Counted from the stretch's first letter, positions 54,641 to 62,580 are shown. The stretch: DNA of 64,000 nt from Sediminitomix flava (GCF_003149185.1 NZ_QGDO01000003.1:934101-998100); one strand, 5' to 3'. Numbers and translations: made by a program. The notes: a model not told the origin generated them from the sequence alone.

Positions 54641-54958
54641 TCAAATCTTAATTTGGAATGACGGGATTGTAATTAGTTTTTCGCTAAAATCGATCTTTCT
54701 TTTCCTAAGAACATAATTTAGGATTGATTTCTTTCTTTTACCAATAAAAAACTCTCGTAGTAACTTAAATCTAAAGAAAAAAATAATCCCTACATAATAG
54801 ATACCTTTAACAGGATTCTAATACTGTGTTTCGTAAAAATAGAATTGCCCTTTTCTTTCAAGTACCTGACGATTCTTTTCAATCCTTTCCTTTTGAAATT
54901 CAAGACCTTTGTATTGTTCACTGATTAAAACATCAACAATTATTAATACTCTACTCAT
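54641..54958 (-). pseudogene. interrupted small ORF (one in-frame TAG)
   Basis: On the minus strand from ATG at 54958, a single frame of 106 codons reaches TGA at 54641 with one in-frame TAG at codon 47. The first part begins MSRVLIIVDVLISEQYKGLE and is charged and helical; after the stop comes GIYYVGIIFFFRFKLLREFF and a Lys/Arg-rich end. A bidirectional terminator follows 20 bp later. Either a decayed small gene or a 46-residue gene with an accidental frame behind it. Product not recognised. Confidence 0.35.
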
Positions 54959-55029
54959 TTAAGAGCATCATTTAATTGGTTGAATAATCAAAACAGAAAT
55001 CATCTTTAATCTTATAAAAATTGACAGTT

Positions 55030-55449
55030 ATGTACGCTTTAAAAAGAGAATTTATCAAGTATACAGATCAAATCGGAATTACAGGATCATTTATTTGTTT
55101 GGTTCACTGCATTATTACTTCAGGAGTAATGATTGGTAGTTCATTTTTATCTCATTCAGCTCATCATCATCACGATCACATTCATCATGTACACCATTTA
55201 GATATGTGGGGAATGATTGATATATCTATGATCGTTATTAGTGGTATAGCAGTTTACTTTTCTACTTTAAAATGTAGTGCAGAATCACTTCAAAATAAAT
55301 TGATGTGGGCAAGTTATATCGTTTATACCATTTGTATGTTATCAAAATATGTAGGTTTCGAACCTATGTGGTTAAGCGGTCTATCTTATGCTATGTCTTT
55401 TACGTTGATTGGTCTTCATTTTAGAAACATCAAAAACTGTAACCACTAG
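55030..55449 (+). CDS. MerC-domain membrane protein
   Basis: About 139 residues with four hydrophobic segments. DQIGITGSFICLVHCIITSG carries the MerC-type Cys in the first segment; a His-rich loop (HSAHHHHDHIHHVHH) follows. MerC proteins move mercuric ions, but in Bacteroidota MerC-domain proteins often accompany zinc or other metal handling. The His loop suggests metal binding. ATG at 55030 is preferred over TTG at 55021. Confidence 0.8.
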   Translation: MYALKREFIKYTDQIGITGSFICLVHCIITSGVMIGSSFLSHSAHHHHDHIHHVHHLDMWGMIDISMIVISGIAVYFSTLKCSAESLQNKLMWASYIVYTICMLSKYVGFEPMWLSGLSYAMSFTLIGLHFRNIKNCNH

Positions 55450-55495
55450 AATATTCTTCAAGAAATTAGATGAAAAACAAGTTGAAGGTTTCTTA

Positions 55496-55551
55496 CAACA
55501 TCCTGCTTTTTTCATTCAAGAGATTCCTTTTTTCAACCCTGATATTTGTAA
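55496..55551 (+). promoter_or_regulatory. AraC-type operator/promoter A (upstream of first VOC gene)
   Basis: CAA at 55496, CAAG at 55517 (21 bp apart) in CTTTTTTCATTCAAG, then GATATTTGTAA at 55541 (24 bp further). GATATTTG is near the TAnnTTTG -7 consensus. The same layout recurs three more times within 5.1 kb. Confidence 0.65.
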
Positions 55552-55656
55552 CGTAAATAATAAAGGAAAGGTTGAAAAGGATTCAAAATCAAATCTTTAT
55601 ATAAAAATAAATTCAATAACTTATCATTCGTCTGCAAAGACACAAAAATTAAAATT

Positions 55657-56661
55657 ATGTCAGAAAAAAATTACAAACCCGTACCAGTATTCTCAATTAA
55701 TCATGCTTCAATGCGCGTATCAAATCCAAAAATTATGGTGGAATGGTTACAAGGTATTTTTGGTTTCCCAATCGTTGCACGTCAAGGCGATAGCGTTGTA
55801 TTCCGTATTGGTGATGGACCACAATATTTTTCAATCTTAGGTGAACCAACAGATAAACCTGGTTATACCCATTTTGGTTTTTCAGTAGAAAATTTTGATC
55901 CAAATGATTTTATCCAACGCTTGAAATCATTAGGTTATGAGCAATCAAATTATCCTGATGCAGGTAAGTTTACATTAAGAAATAGAGGTGCTGATAAAGG
56001 TGGTGCTGCTGAAGGTACACCAGAATTATTTATCGGTGACCCTGATGGCTTAATTGTTCAAATTCAAGATGCAAAATATGCCGGCGGTGGCGGACTTTTG
56101 GGTGACATTACCTACGCTGTCCCAGAGGAAGCACCAACAAAAGGATTGGTAGACACGATTGAGTTAAATCACTGTACACTTGGGGTTTCTAACGGAGCAG
56201 AGTCTTTAAAATTCTATCAAAGTATCTTTGATCTTCCAGTAGATACTTACCAAGGCCCAACTCCTGTTTTGAGAGTAGGTACAGGAAATGCTTCATTGGT
56301 ATTGTATGAATTAAGCGGACCAGAGGCAAAAGGCGTGAGCCCTCGTATTGACCACACTTGTTTTGCTGTGAAAGATTTCGATGTAAACCGCATTGAGAAA
56401 GATCTTGGAGAGTTTGGAATGAATGTTTTAGGACAGGCTTGGAGAGCAACAGGTTCATTACAAACGTACTACACACAACGTATGCCTGACCGTGGTGGTG
56501 ATGCTAGTGGAGATACAAAAGAGTTGTACTTAACGGATTTTGATAACAATGTGATTCAGCTTCAAGACATCCGTTATGCTGGTGGTTGTGGTGCATTAGG
56601 TGACGTTCGTGGCACTGGCGTAGACAAACCATTTGAACCTTGTGGTTGTGGTATGCACTAG
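55657..56661 (+). CDS. two-domain VOC (glyoxalase-fold) protein, copy 1
   Basis: 334-residue cytoplasmic protein with two VOC domains (about 10-135 and 165-312). Domain starts are SINHASMRVS and ELNHCTLGVS; each domain ends GDPDGLIVQIQD or TDFDNNVIQLQD and then a Gly-rich YAGGGGLLGD or YAGGCGALGD. In typical VOC metalloenzymes the position before that end is Glu (IEL); here it is Gln in both domains. The C-terminus is EPCGCGMH. Ring-cleaving dioxygenase, lyase and binding roles all occur in this fold. It is a near-identical duplicate of the gene at 58.4 kb, and operator A lies upstream. Confidence 0.75.
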   Translation: MSEKNYKPVPVFSINHASMRVSNPKIMVEWLQGIFGFPIVARQGDSVVFRIGDGPQYFSILGEPTDKPGYTHFGFSVENFDPNDFIQRLKSLGYEQSNYPDAGKFTLRNRGADKGGAAEGTPELFIGDPDGLIVQIQDAKYAGGGGLLGDITYAVPEEAPTKGLVDTIELNHCTLGVSNGAESLKFYQSIFDLPVDTYQGPTPVLRVGTGNASLVLYELSGPEAKGVSPRIDHTCFAVKDFDVNRIEKDLGEFGMNVLGQAWRATGSLQTYYTQRMPDRGGDASGDTKELYLTDFDNNVIQLQDIRYAGGCGALGDVRGTGVDKPFEPCGCGMH

Positions 56662-56687
56662 GAAATAAATAGTTTTAGATTTTAAAA

Positions 56688-56735
56688 AAAACAGACCCTT
56701 TCTGTAGTTATTCAACAACTATGGGGAGGGTTTTG
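56688..56735 (+). terminator. possible terminator after VOC copy 1
   Basis: ACCCT (56695-56699) with AGGGT (56727-56731) and TAGTT (56705-56709) with AACTA (56717-56721) form an interrupted stem followed by T-rich sequence. Confidence 0.4.
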
Positions 56736-56808
56736 TGTTTTATTTAAAAATCAGAATATCAGTTGTTTAATGGTATTTTTCTCTAAATCTCTTTTTGACG
56801 ATTTCTCA

Positions 56809-56864
56809 CAACTACTTACGTTTTTCTTTCAAGAGATTCCTTTTTATAACCCTGATATTTGTAA
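56809..56864 (+). promoter_or_regulatory. AraC-type operator/promoter B (upstream of beta-propeller gene)
   Basis: CAA at 56809, CAAG at 56830, GATATTTGTAA at 56854: the same 21 and 24 bp spacings as copy A. CAAGAGATTCCTTTTT is identical to the other VOC-region copies although the surrounding DNA differs. Confidence 0.65.
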
Positions 56865-56938
56865 TGTAATCAAAAGGGAAATCAACTTCTTTTTGAAACA
56901 TCATTTTGAAAAAACATAAACTTTAAAAAAACAGAATT

Positions 56939-57997
56939 ATGAAAACAGTAGAACAATTCATGTCGAATGCCAAATTTAATATCGGTCTTTATAACGTAGA
57001 AGATATCATTCAAATACCAGGTACTAACTGGATCGTTGGTGGAGGTATTACTTGTTATGGTCCTAATTTTTGGGATAAAGTAATTACAACAGGTTTTTGG
57101 CATTTATTTGACGCTGAAAAAGAAACAGGATTTAGAGTAGATTCTTCAACTATCGAAATAGCTCCCGAAGGAGATCGTTTTCCATTGACAACACCTCCAG
57201 TATGGAGTGCATTTAGCCCTCATGGATTTGATTTCCATAACCAAACTGAAACTACTATTGAAGTGTATGTGGCAAGTCATAAAAGCGCTACAGGTGAAAG
57301 TAGAGAAGCAGTTGAGGTGTTTAGAATTGACTATTCTAAAGAAATTCCAACCTTTACATGGATTGGAGGAATTGAAGTAGCAGAAGATTTTTGGCCCGAT
57401 GCAGTAGCCTTATTACCGGATGGTGGAGTAGTGGCAACATCGACAGGAAATCCATTAATGCCACAAGAAGAATCCATCAAATTGGCACTTTCAGGAGCAC
57501 CGATTGGAAATACAAGAGTGTGGTATAAATCAACAGGTTGGCAAGAATTAGAGGGATCGGAAGGCATCTCTACTCCAAACGGAATTGTCATTTCAAAAGA
57601 TGGACAACAAATATATGTGGCAGCATCTACAGGTTTTTCAGTAGTAAAAATCGATCGTAGTGTATCGCCAGTCAAAGTAACATCGATGGACTTAGGAGGT
57701 ATTCCTGATAACCTTCGTTGGTCAGAAGATGGAAAATCAATTTTAGCAGGTATCCACGTCGTAGAGAATCCAATGGATTTTGCTAAGGAACAGGAAGTAG
57801 CAGCAGAATACGGTGGTAACCAAATGACGGCCTTTAAAGTAACACGTATCAATCCTGAAACGCTTGAGTTGACTGAGGTAATGCCTCCAGCTGTTTATGG
57901 TGTATTAGGAGCAGGAACAAGTGCAATAGAAGTAGGAAATCGTATATGGGTGGGAAGTACAAAATCCGACCGTGTTGGGATTTTCGATTTGAAATAA
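56939..57997 (+). CDS. SMP-30/gluconolactonase/paraoxonase-like beta-propeller protein
   Basis: 352-residue soluble protein without signal peptide. SPHGFDFHNQ, WPDAVALLPDGGVVATST, PNGIVISKDGQQIYVAAST and PDNLRWSEDGKSILAG are successive propeller blades; Asn and Asp in PNG and PDN positions match calcium ligands of SMP-30 and paraoxonase lactonases. Lactonase or arylesterase activity is probable. Placed between the two VOC copies and preceded by the shared operator, so it probably works in the same process. Confidence 0.75.
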   Translation: MKTVEQFMSNAKFNIGLYNVEDIIQIPGTNWIVGGGITCYGPNFWDKVITTGFWHLFDAEKETGFRVDSSTIEIAPEGDRFPLTTPPVWSAFSPHGFDFHNQTETTIEVYVASHKSATGESREAVEVFRIDYSKEIPTFTWIGGIEVAEDFWPDAVALLPDGGVVATSTGNPLMPQEESIKLALSGAPIGNTRVWYKSTGWQELEGSEGISTPNGIVISKDGQQIYVAASTGFSVVKIDRSVSPVKVTSMDLGGIPDNLRWSEDGKSILAGIHVVENPMDFAKEQEVAAEYGGNQMTAFKVTRINPETLELTEVMPPAVYGVLGAGTSAIEVGNRIWVGSTKSDRVGIFDLK

Positions 57998-58221
57998 TTA
58001 GACAGTAGTTTTCATTTTTTAGAGGCTAGTATCAATATGATATAGTCTCTTTTTTTATGTGGGAATGTTTAACGTCCGCTGAACCATCATAAAAACCACA
58101 TTACGATCCATTCCCTATACATAAATTGGAACAGGTAGGTTAAAATGATCACAAAATAACAAAGAGTACGATAATACTTTCCGAATAATCTAACACCTTA
58201 AACCAACTTGAAGTTTTCTTA
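57998..58221. other. intergenic region before operator C
   Basis: Starts with the propeller-gene terminator, then about 140 bp with no recognisable gene or site until the duplicated block begins near 58206. Confidence 0.5.
58021..58057 (+). terminator. terminator of the propeller gene
   Basis: AGAGGCTA (58021-58028) pairs with TAGTCTCT (58043-58050) with one G-U, followed by T6. Confidence 0.75.
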
Positions 58222-58277
58222 CAACATCCTGCTTTTTTCATTCAAGAGATTCCTTTTTTAAACCCTGATATTTGTAA
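58222..58277 (+). promoter_or_regulatory. AraC-type operator/promoter C (upstream of second VOC gene)
   Basis: CAA at 58222, CAAG at 58243, GATATTTGTAA at 58267, with spacings identical to A and B. Nearly the same sequence as A because it belongs to the duplicated block. Confidence 0.65.
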
Positions 58278-58381
58278 TGTAAACAATGAGGGAAAGGTCG
58301 AAAAGGTTTTAAAATCAAAGTTTTACAAATAACAAGTTCAAAAATTTATCATTCGTCTGCAAAGACACAAAAATTAAAATT

Positions 58382-59386
58382 ATGTCAGAAAAAAATTACA
58401 AACCCGTACCAGTATTCTCAATTAATCATGCTTCAATGCGCGTATCAAATCCAAAAAGAATGGTGGAGTGGTTACAAGGTATTTTTGGTTTTCCAATCGT
58501 GGCACGTCAAGGCGATAGCGTTGTATTCCGTATAGGTGATGGACCTCAATATTTTTCAATTTTAGGAGAACCAACAGATAAGCCAGGATATACACACTTT
58601 GGTTTTTCAGTAGAAGATTTTGGTCCAAACGACTTTATACAACGCTTGAAATCATTAGGTTATGAGCAGTCAAATTATCCTGATGCAGGTAAGTTTACAT
58701 TAAGAAATAGAGGTACAGATAAAGGTGGTGCTGTAGAAGGTACGCCCGAATTATTTATCGGTGATCCTGATGGAATTATTCTTCAAATTCAAGATGCAAA
58801 ATATGCCGGTGGTGGCGGACTTTTAGGTGATGTTACTTACGCTATTCCAGAGGAGGCTCCTACAAAAGGTTTAGTAGATACTATCGAGTTGAATCACTGT
58901 ACACTTGGGGTTTCTAACGGTGCAGAGTCTTTAAAATTCTATCAAAGCATTTTTGATCTTCCGGTAGATACTTACCAAGGTCCAACTCCTGTTTTGAGAG
59001 TAGGTACAGGCAATGCTTCATTAGTGTTGTATGAATTAAGCGGACCTGAAGCAAAAGGCGTTAAACCTCGTATTGACCATACTTGCTTTGCTGTGAAAGA
59101 TTTCGATGTAAACCGCATTGAGAAAGACCTTGGAGAGTTTGGAATGAATGTTTTAGGTCAAGCTTGGAGAGCAACAGGTCCATTGCAAACTTACTATACA
59201 CAACGTATGCCTGATCGTGGTGGCGATGCAAATGGAGATACAAAAGAGTTGTACTTAACTGATTTTGATAATAATGTGATTCAGCTTCAAGACATCCGTT
59301 ATGCAGGTGGTTGTGGTGCATTAGGTGACGTTCGTGGAACTGGTGTGGACAAACCATTTGAACCTTGTGGTTGTGGTATGCACTAG
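58382..59386 (+). CDS. two-domain VOC protein, copy 2
   Basis: 334 residues, differing from copy 1 at 12 positions (about 96% identity by direct comparison), including Ile-26 to Arg, Ser to Lys in GVKPRIDHT and Ser to Pro in RATGPLQTYY. Both VOC domains and the Gln-for-Glu change are conserved, as is the CGCGMH tail. The 5' leader from the operator to the start codon is also duplicated. Two retained copies under the same promoter design suggest dosage or slight specialisation. Confidence 0.75.
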   Translation: MSEKNYKPVPVFSINHASMRVSNPKRMVEWLQGIFGFPIVARQGDSVVFRIGDGPQYFSILGEPTDKPGYTHFGFSVEDFGPNDFIQRLKSLGYEQSNYPDAGKFTLRNRGTDKGGAVEGTPELFIGDPDGIILQIQDAKYAGGGGLLGDVTYAIPEEAPTKGLVDTIELNHCTLGVSNGAESLKFYQSIFDLPVDTYQGPTPVLRVGTGNASLVLYELSGPEAKGVKPRIDHTCFAVKDFDVNRIEKDLGEFGMNVLGQAWRATGPLQTYYTQRMPDRGGDANGDTKELYLTDFDNNVIQLQDIRYAGGCGALGDVRGTGVDKPFEPCGCGMH

Positions 59387-59406
59387 GATATAAGTAATTC
59401 AAATCA

Positions 59407-59446
59407 TAAAACCCTCTTGATGATCATTTTCATCAAGAGGGTTTTC
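59407..59446. terminator. bidirectional hairpin terminator
   Basis: AAACCCTCTTGATGA (59409-59423) pairs with TCATCAAGAGGGTTT (59430-59444), between the convergent VOC and AraC genes. Confidence 0.85.
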
Positions 59447-59466
59447 TTTATCTAAAGTAGTGGATA

Positions 59467-60450
59467 TTATAACTTTCCTTTGTCTTTCCTTTCCTTCAAT
59501 TCAGAAGGAGCATAACCATAGTATTTTTTAAACACATTACTCATGTGTGCATTGTCACTGAAATTCAAATCCATAGATACCTCCGTCAAACTCTTATCCG
59601 TGTAAATAATTTGTCGGTAAACTTCTTCTATTTTTTGTTGCTTATAGAATTGAAGAATAGGTTGATCAAAAATTGATTTGAAAATTCGATTCAACTTCGA
59701 AATACTCATACCAAATTCATCACTTAAATCTGATAGATTAGGTTGTTCAGAAAAATTTGAAAGATACTCATCCTTAAGCTGCATCATTGCTTTGAGGTCT
59801 TCAGGGTGTATGTTCTTTTTGACATTCGTGCCTTCTTGCTCCAATTTCTCTTGGATAATGCCTACAATATCTAACGCCTTACTGAAAAAGTAAATATCTC
59901 TTCTTTTGTCTTTATCAACGTTCGCAATAATGGTGCGTACAAAGTTTTCGATTTCAACATCTAGTGGAAGGTAATGGAACCAAGGAGTGTTATTTTGAAA
60001 AAGAGCCTTGATTTTAGAATTGGCATTTTCTCGGGTGAATTTATTGAAAAAATCCACAGAAAACCGGATTGTAACGTATTCATATTTTGCTCCATGTGGA
60101 AATTCAATTTCAAATTTTTGAGAAGAATTATAGATGAAAACCCCAAGATTATGAAATTTTTTGGTATCACCTTTACTAAAGTAAGACCCCGTAAAACCGA
60201 TTCGGATAATAATATATGTTTTTCCATCATCCGGTTCATATTTTACGATGATTGGTCTTTTAGAATTGAGTTGAAAAATACCTACATACATTTCCTCCAA
60301 GAAACAGAAAGAGTTTCCTTTATAAGTACACCAACTTGTGTCGATATTGAGTTCTTCTCCATCCCAAGAGCCTTTTAAATCCTTGGCTAATTTCTCATAG
60401 CTTTCATGAACTTTATGTTCACTTGCCTCAAATGTAAACTTCTCTTCCAT
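59467..60450 (-). CDS. AraC-family transcriptional regulator (candidate controller of the VOC cluster)
   Basis: 327 residues from ATG at 60450 (MEEKFTFEASEHKVHESYEK); a frame to 60528 exists, but its extra residues (MSTFSSCKDVYSNTY...) look unlike the family. The N-terminal ligand domain (about 1-200) is rich in aromatics. The C-terminal double helix-turn-helix (about 225-320) includes LSDEFGMSISKLNRIFKSIF and MDLNFSDNAHMSNVFKKYYG followed by YAPSELKERK. It lies within the cluster whose four promoters share paired half-sites two helical turns apart, the usual AraC layout. Confidence 0.88.
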   Translation of the reverse strand: MEEKFTFEASEHKVHESYEKLAKDLKGSWDGEELNIDTSWCTYKGNSFCFLEEMYVGIFQLNSKRPIIVKYEPDDGKTYIIIRIGFTGSYFSKGDTKKFHNLGVFIYNSSQKFEIEFPHGAKYEYVTIRFSVDFFNKFTRENANSKIKALFQNNTPWFHYLPLDVEIENFVRTIIANVDKDKRRDIYFFSKALDIVGIIQEKLEQEGTNVKKNIHPEDLKAMMQLKDEYLSNFSEQPNLSDLSDEFGMSISKLNRIFKSIFDQPILQFYKQQKIEEVYRQIIYTDKSLTEVSMDLNFSDNAHMSNVFKKYYGYAPSELKERKDKGKL

Positions 60451-60535
60451 TTCAAGAAATTTGTTCTTAATAAAGATACCAAAGTAAGTGTTTGAATAAA
60501 CATCTTTACAAGATGAAAAAGTTGACAATTCTAAA

Positions 60536-60591
60536 CAATTCTTTAAGTTTTTCCTTCAAGTACCTTCTTTCTGTAAATCAGATATTTGTAA
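60536..60591 (+). promoter_or_regulatory. AraC-type operator/promoter D (upstream of DUF2391-like gene)
   Basis: CAA at 60536, CAAG at 60557 within GTTTTTCCTTCAAG, GATATTTGTAA at 60581: spacings 21 and 24 bp, as in A-C, while most intervening bases differ. Lies between the divergent araC-type gene and the membrane protein gene, 86 bp from the regulator's start. Confidence 0.6.
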
Positions 60592-60686
60592 TATGTTAAA
60601 TAGGGTAGGAACTTCTATTTGATACATTCGAGTAACATTGAGTTAGATAATCAATTCGGTGTTTTATATTTAAATATCAGTTTATC

Positions 60687-61196
60687 ATGAGAATTAATAT
60701 TCAAGGAGTCAACAGAAAATTTCATAGAATTAATGGGAAGCTTTACGAATTATTTGAAATTTTAGATGAGCAAGGTAAAGTACTTCGAACCATTGATATT
60801 CCCCTAAAAGTTGAACTTAGAGTTAATGATCTTTTAGAAATAATTGTAGGTGCTAGTATTCTAGCCGTTCCGACTGCTTTCACAGAAGAAGTGTGGACAA
60901 TGGGCGATGAATTGCCATGGTTAAATACTTTACTATTGAGTGGGATTTCCTTAGTGTTTATTGCTTGCTTTGTCTATTATTCATCCTACAAAATGCAATT
61001 TAAGTTATTCCGAAAAGAATTTCTGTTTAGAATACTTTCTACTTATATTTTATCGGTAGTGATCGTAGGAATATTACTTAAAATAGTCAATAAATGTCCT
61101 TGGTTCTTAGATTTTAATTTAGCTCTAAAGCGTACTTTAATTGGTGCTTTCCCTGCTTCTTTAAGTGCTACCTTGACTGATCAATTCGGAGAATAA
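60687..61196 (+). CDS. DUF2391-like integral membrane protein
   Basis: 169 residues with about four membrane segments (53-69, 83-102, 115-133, 146-162). LRVNDLLEIIVGASILAVPT followed by AFTEEVWTMGDELPW matches the DUF2391/TIGR02587-type membrane family; the second half has RTLIGAFPASLSATLTD. Function unknown. It is the third kind of gene under the shared AraC-type promoter, suggesting a membrane step or tolerance function linked to the VOC and propeller proteins. Confidence 0.65.
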   Translation: MRINIQGVNRKFHRINGKLYELFEILDEQGKVLRTIDIPLKVELRVNDLLEIIVGASILAVPTAFTEEVWTMGDELPWLNTLLLSGISLVFIACFVYYSSYKMQFKLFRKEFLFRILSTYILSVVIVGILLKIVNKCPWFLDFNLALKRTLIGAFPASLSATLTDQFGE

Positions 61197-61404
61197 CAAG
61201 AACATCTAAGGTAAGCAGTTTTTATATAGATTTACTCGTAAGTAAACCTATTAATATGTCAATAGCAAGCATGTTTTAGACTTGAATCTCCCCAAAAAAA
61301 AAGCAATCTCCCTGCTATAAATCCATGGCAGGGAAGTACCCCTTCTGATGCTGTTGTGATATAGTTCACGAGTATAAATAAGACTAATAGAAATAATTAT
61401 TTTA
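61197..61404. other. gene-free stretch after the membrane protein gene
   Basis: No ORF or RNA gene seen apart from the minus-strand hairpin described separately; start of an apparently accessory, decayed segment. Confidence 0.45.
61294..61334 (-). terminator. terminator downstream of GIY-YIG remnant
   Basis: TCCCTGC (61309-61315) pairs with GCAGGGA (61328-61334); on the minus strand a run of nine Ts follows after GATTGC. Confidence 0.6.
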
Positions 61405-61856
61405 CTAAAAAACACATAGTATATTTAATAAAAACCATTGCTGGATTATAAATAACCAAGCATTAAGAATGTAGTAAAGTATGCCATATATAATATATAC
61501 ATTATGTGAATATGGTTCTAGAAAACGAGTAGTTGTCGTATTTAAGTCTTTCTCCGTTAATGATTCGAATATAAAAGCAAAGTTCCAATCAATTCTCTCT
61601 TCTTGTATATACTCCTTTAATTGCCTATATGTATCGGCAGATTCTCCAATGTAAATACATGGTTCCAGTGACTTTTCATCATAGCCAAATAAGTAATAGA
61701 GATTGGCAGATTCCCTTTGTAAGTAGTTTTTTACATTTTCTATGAGGTGTCTAGGGAAACAATAAGCTCTAATGACACTGTTACTAACAGTTTTTATTCT
61801 TACGAGTCTTGATCAGGATTAGGGATGTGGGTGTTTATACTTTTTCCTCTTTTCAT
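61405..61856 (-). pseudogene. frameshifted and truncated GIY-YIG nuclease-family gene
   Basis: On the minus strand, ATG at 61856 encodes MKRGKSINTHIPNPDQDS and then a stop (61802-61800). In a second frame the sequence continues without a gap: VRIKTVSNSVIRAYCFPR, then NLYYLFGYDEKSLEPCIYIG, ES, and IDWNFAFIFESLTEKDL, to TAG at 61407-61405. These blocks (GKSI start, PR, LYYLFG, YIGES, WN-A-F) are the layout of a GIY-YIG domain fused to a short N-terminal domain. One frameshift joins the two halves, and the region after RFLEP no longer looks like the family, so it is probably a broken nuclease gene. Not reported by ORF length because of the shift. Confidence 0.65.
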
Positions 61857-62087
61857 TTATTTTATTATCGGGGTTTTGTTAATGAGTATCTTTACCTAAA
61901 GATTTATGTTTTTAAATACTTTAAGGAGTGATTCCAGCGAGACTATGTATCAATATTGATTATCAGTTTTTTAAGATTTGCTGCTAAACAATATCTATTT
62001 AGAATAAGAGGATTAGAATATTAAAGATCTTACATTATTAGTAACAATATTTCCTTTGAAATATTTAATTATAGTGAAGTATTTTAT
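61857..62087. other. gene-free AT-rich spacer
   Basis: 231 bp between the GIY-YIG remnant and the zinc-ribbon gene; nothing recognised. Confidence 0.4.
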
Positions 62088-62489
62088 CTATAATTTTTTC
62101 CAAGGGTCGTAATTAAATTTCATCATATAGTCTTGCCATTTTACAATCAGCACCTTTTCAATATGCCCTTCCTTGACTGGTGAGTAGCCGTATTCATAGC
62201 TAAAGTAATAGACGTGTCCTTTTTGGGTTAGGTATAGATTTGAAAAGTATTCAAAAGAAAATCCGTGGCTATCCAAAATGTCTTTTCGGATTGTGGCTTT
62301 TCCTTCTGGACAAGCTTTCTTTAAAATATTCCGATTTCTTCGAAGCAGTTTATTTATACTGAGTTCTCTTTCAGCTATCTGTTTTCGATGTTGATTATGA
62401 TATGAGGCTTTGCACTTGCTATCACAAAATTTTCGATCTATTCTTCCGACAGTAAGTGGTGTATTACAGTATTGACAAAGGTTGGGCAT
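62088..62489 (-). CDS. zinc-ribbon protein of unknown function
   Basis: 133 residues from ATG at 62489 (MPNLCQYCNTPLTVGRIDRK). Two Cys pairs, CQYC and CDSKC (in KFCDSKCKASYHNQHRK), form a zinc ribbon like those of DUF2116-type proteins. The rest is basic and helical (INKLLRRNRNILKKACPEGK) followed by a beta-rich end. An ATG nine codons upstream lies inside a perfect palindrome and is less likely to be used. Divergent from the recombinase gene. Nucleic-acid binding is plausible but unproven. Confidence 0.7.
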   Translation of the reverse strand: MPNLCQYCNTPLTVGRIDRKFCDSKCKASYHNQHRKQIAERELSINKLLRRNRNILKKACPEGKATIRKDILDSHGFSFEYFSNLYLTQKGHVYYFSYEYGYSPVKEGHIEKVLIVKWQDYMMKFNYDPWKKL

Positions 62490-62505
62490 CGGTCGTATAT
62501 GTTTA

Positions 62506-62539
62506 TTGAAACGCATATATACGTATATATGCGTTTCAA
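62506..62539. repeat. perfect 34-bp palindrome
   Basis: TTGAAACGCATATATAC followed by its exact reverse complement GTATATATGCGTTTCAA. It sits between the zinc-ribbon gene and the recombinase gene, 41 bp before the recombinase start. Candidate operator for both genes or recombinase binding/crossover site. Confidence 0.8.
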
Positions 62540-62580
62540 CAAACGCTTAAGTCAAATATAATGCGTCATTTACAAGAAAA

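Larger units (their letters stand above)
58206..59387 (+). repeat. 1.2-kb duplication (second copy of 55480-56662)
   Basis: The operator, 5' leader and VOC gene at 55480-56662 are repeated here. Similarity starts near TTGAAG just upstream of the operator and stops at the stop codon TGCACTAGGA. Many differences are synonymous, so the copies are not recent and have been kept. No transposase or flanking direct repeats. Confidence 0.8.

Noticed and set aside
55409..55840. 143-codon plus-strand ORF overlapping MerC and VOC copy 1
   Set aside because: It overlaps the ends of both genes in another frame and its middle is the operator A region and leader; the equivalent frame is not kept in the duplicate at 58.2 kb.
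55480..59387. Duplication as a composite transposon
   Set aside because: No transposase, no terminal inverted repeats and no target-site duplications were seen around the VOC copies.
60451..60528. N-terminal extension of the AraC frame toward the divergent promoter
   Set aside because: Family-like sequence begins at 60450 and the extension approaches the operator region.
61857..62087. tRNA as integration target near the recombinase
   Set aside because: No cloverleaf or conserved T-loop sequence could be found in this spacer or after the recombinase.
62506..62539. CRISPR or other array repeat
   Set aside because: The palindrome occurs once and there is no regular spacer structure; no CRISPR array was found in the window.
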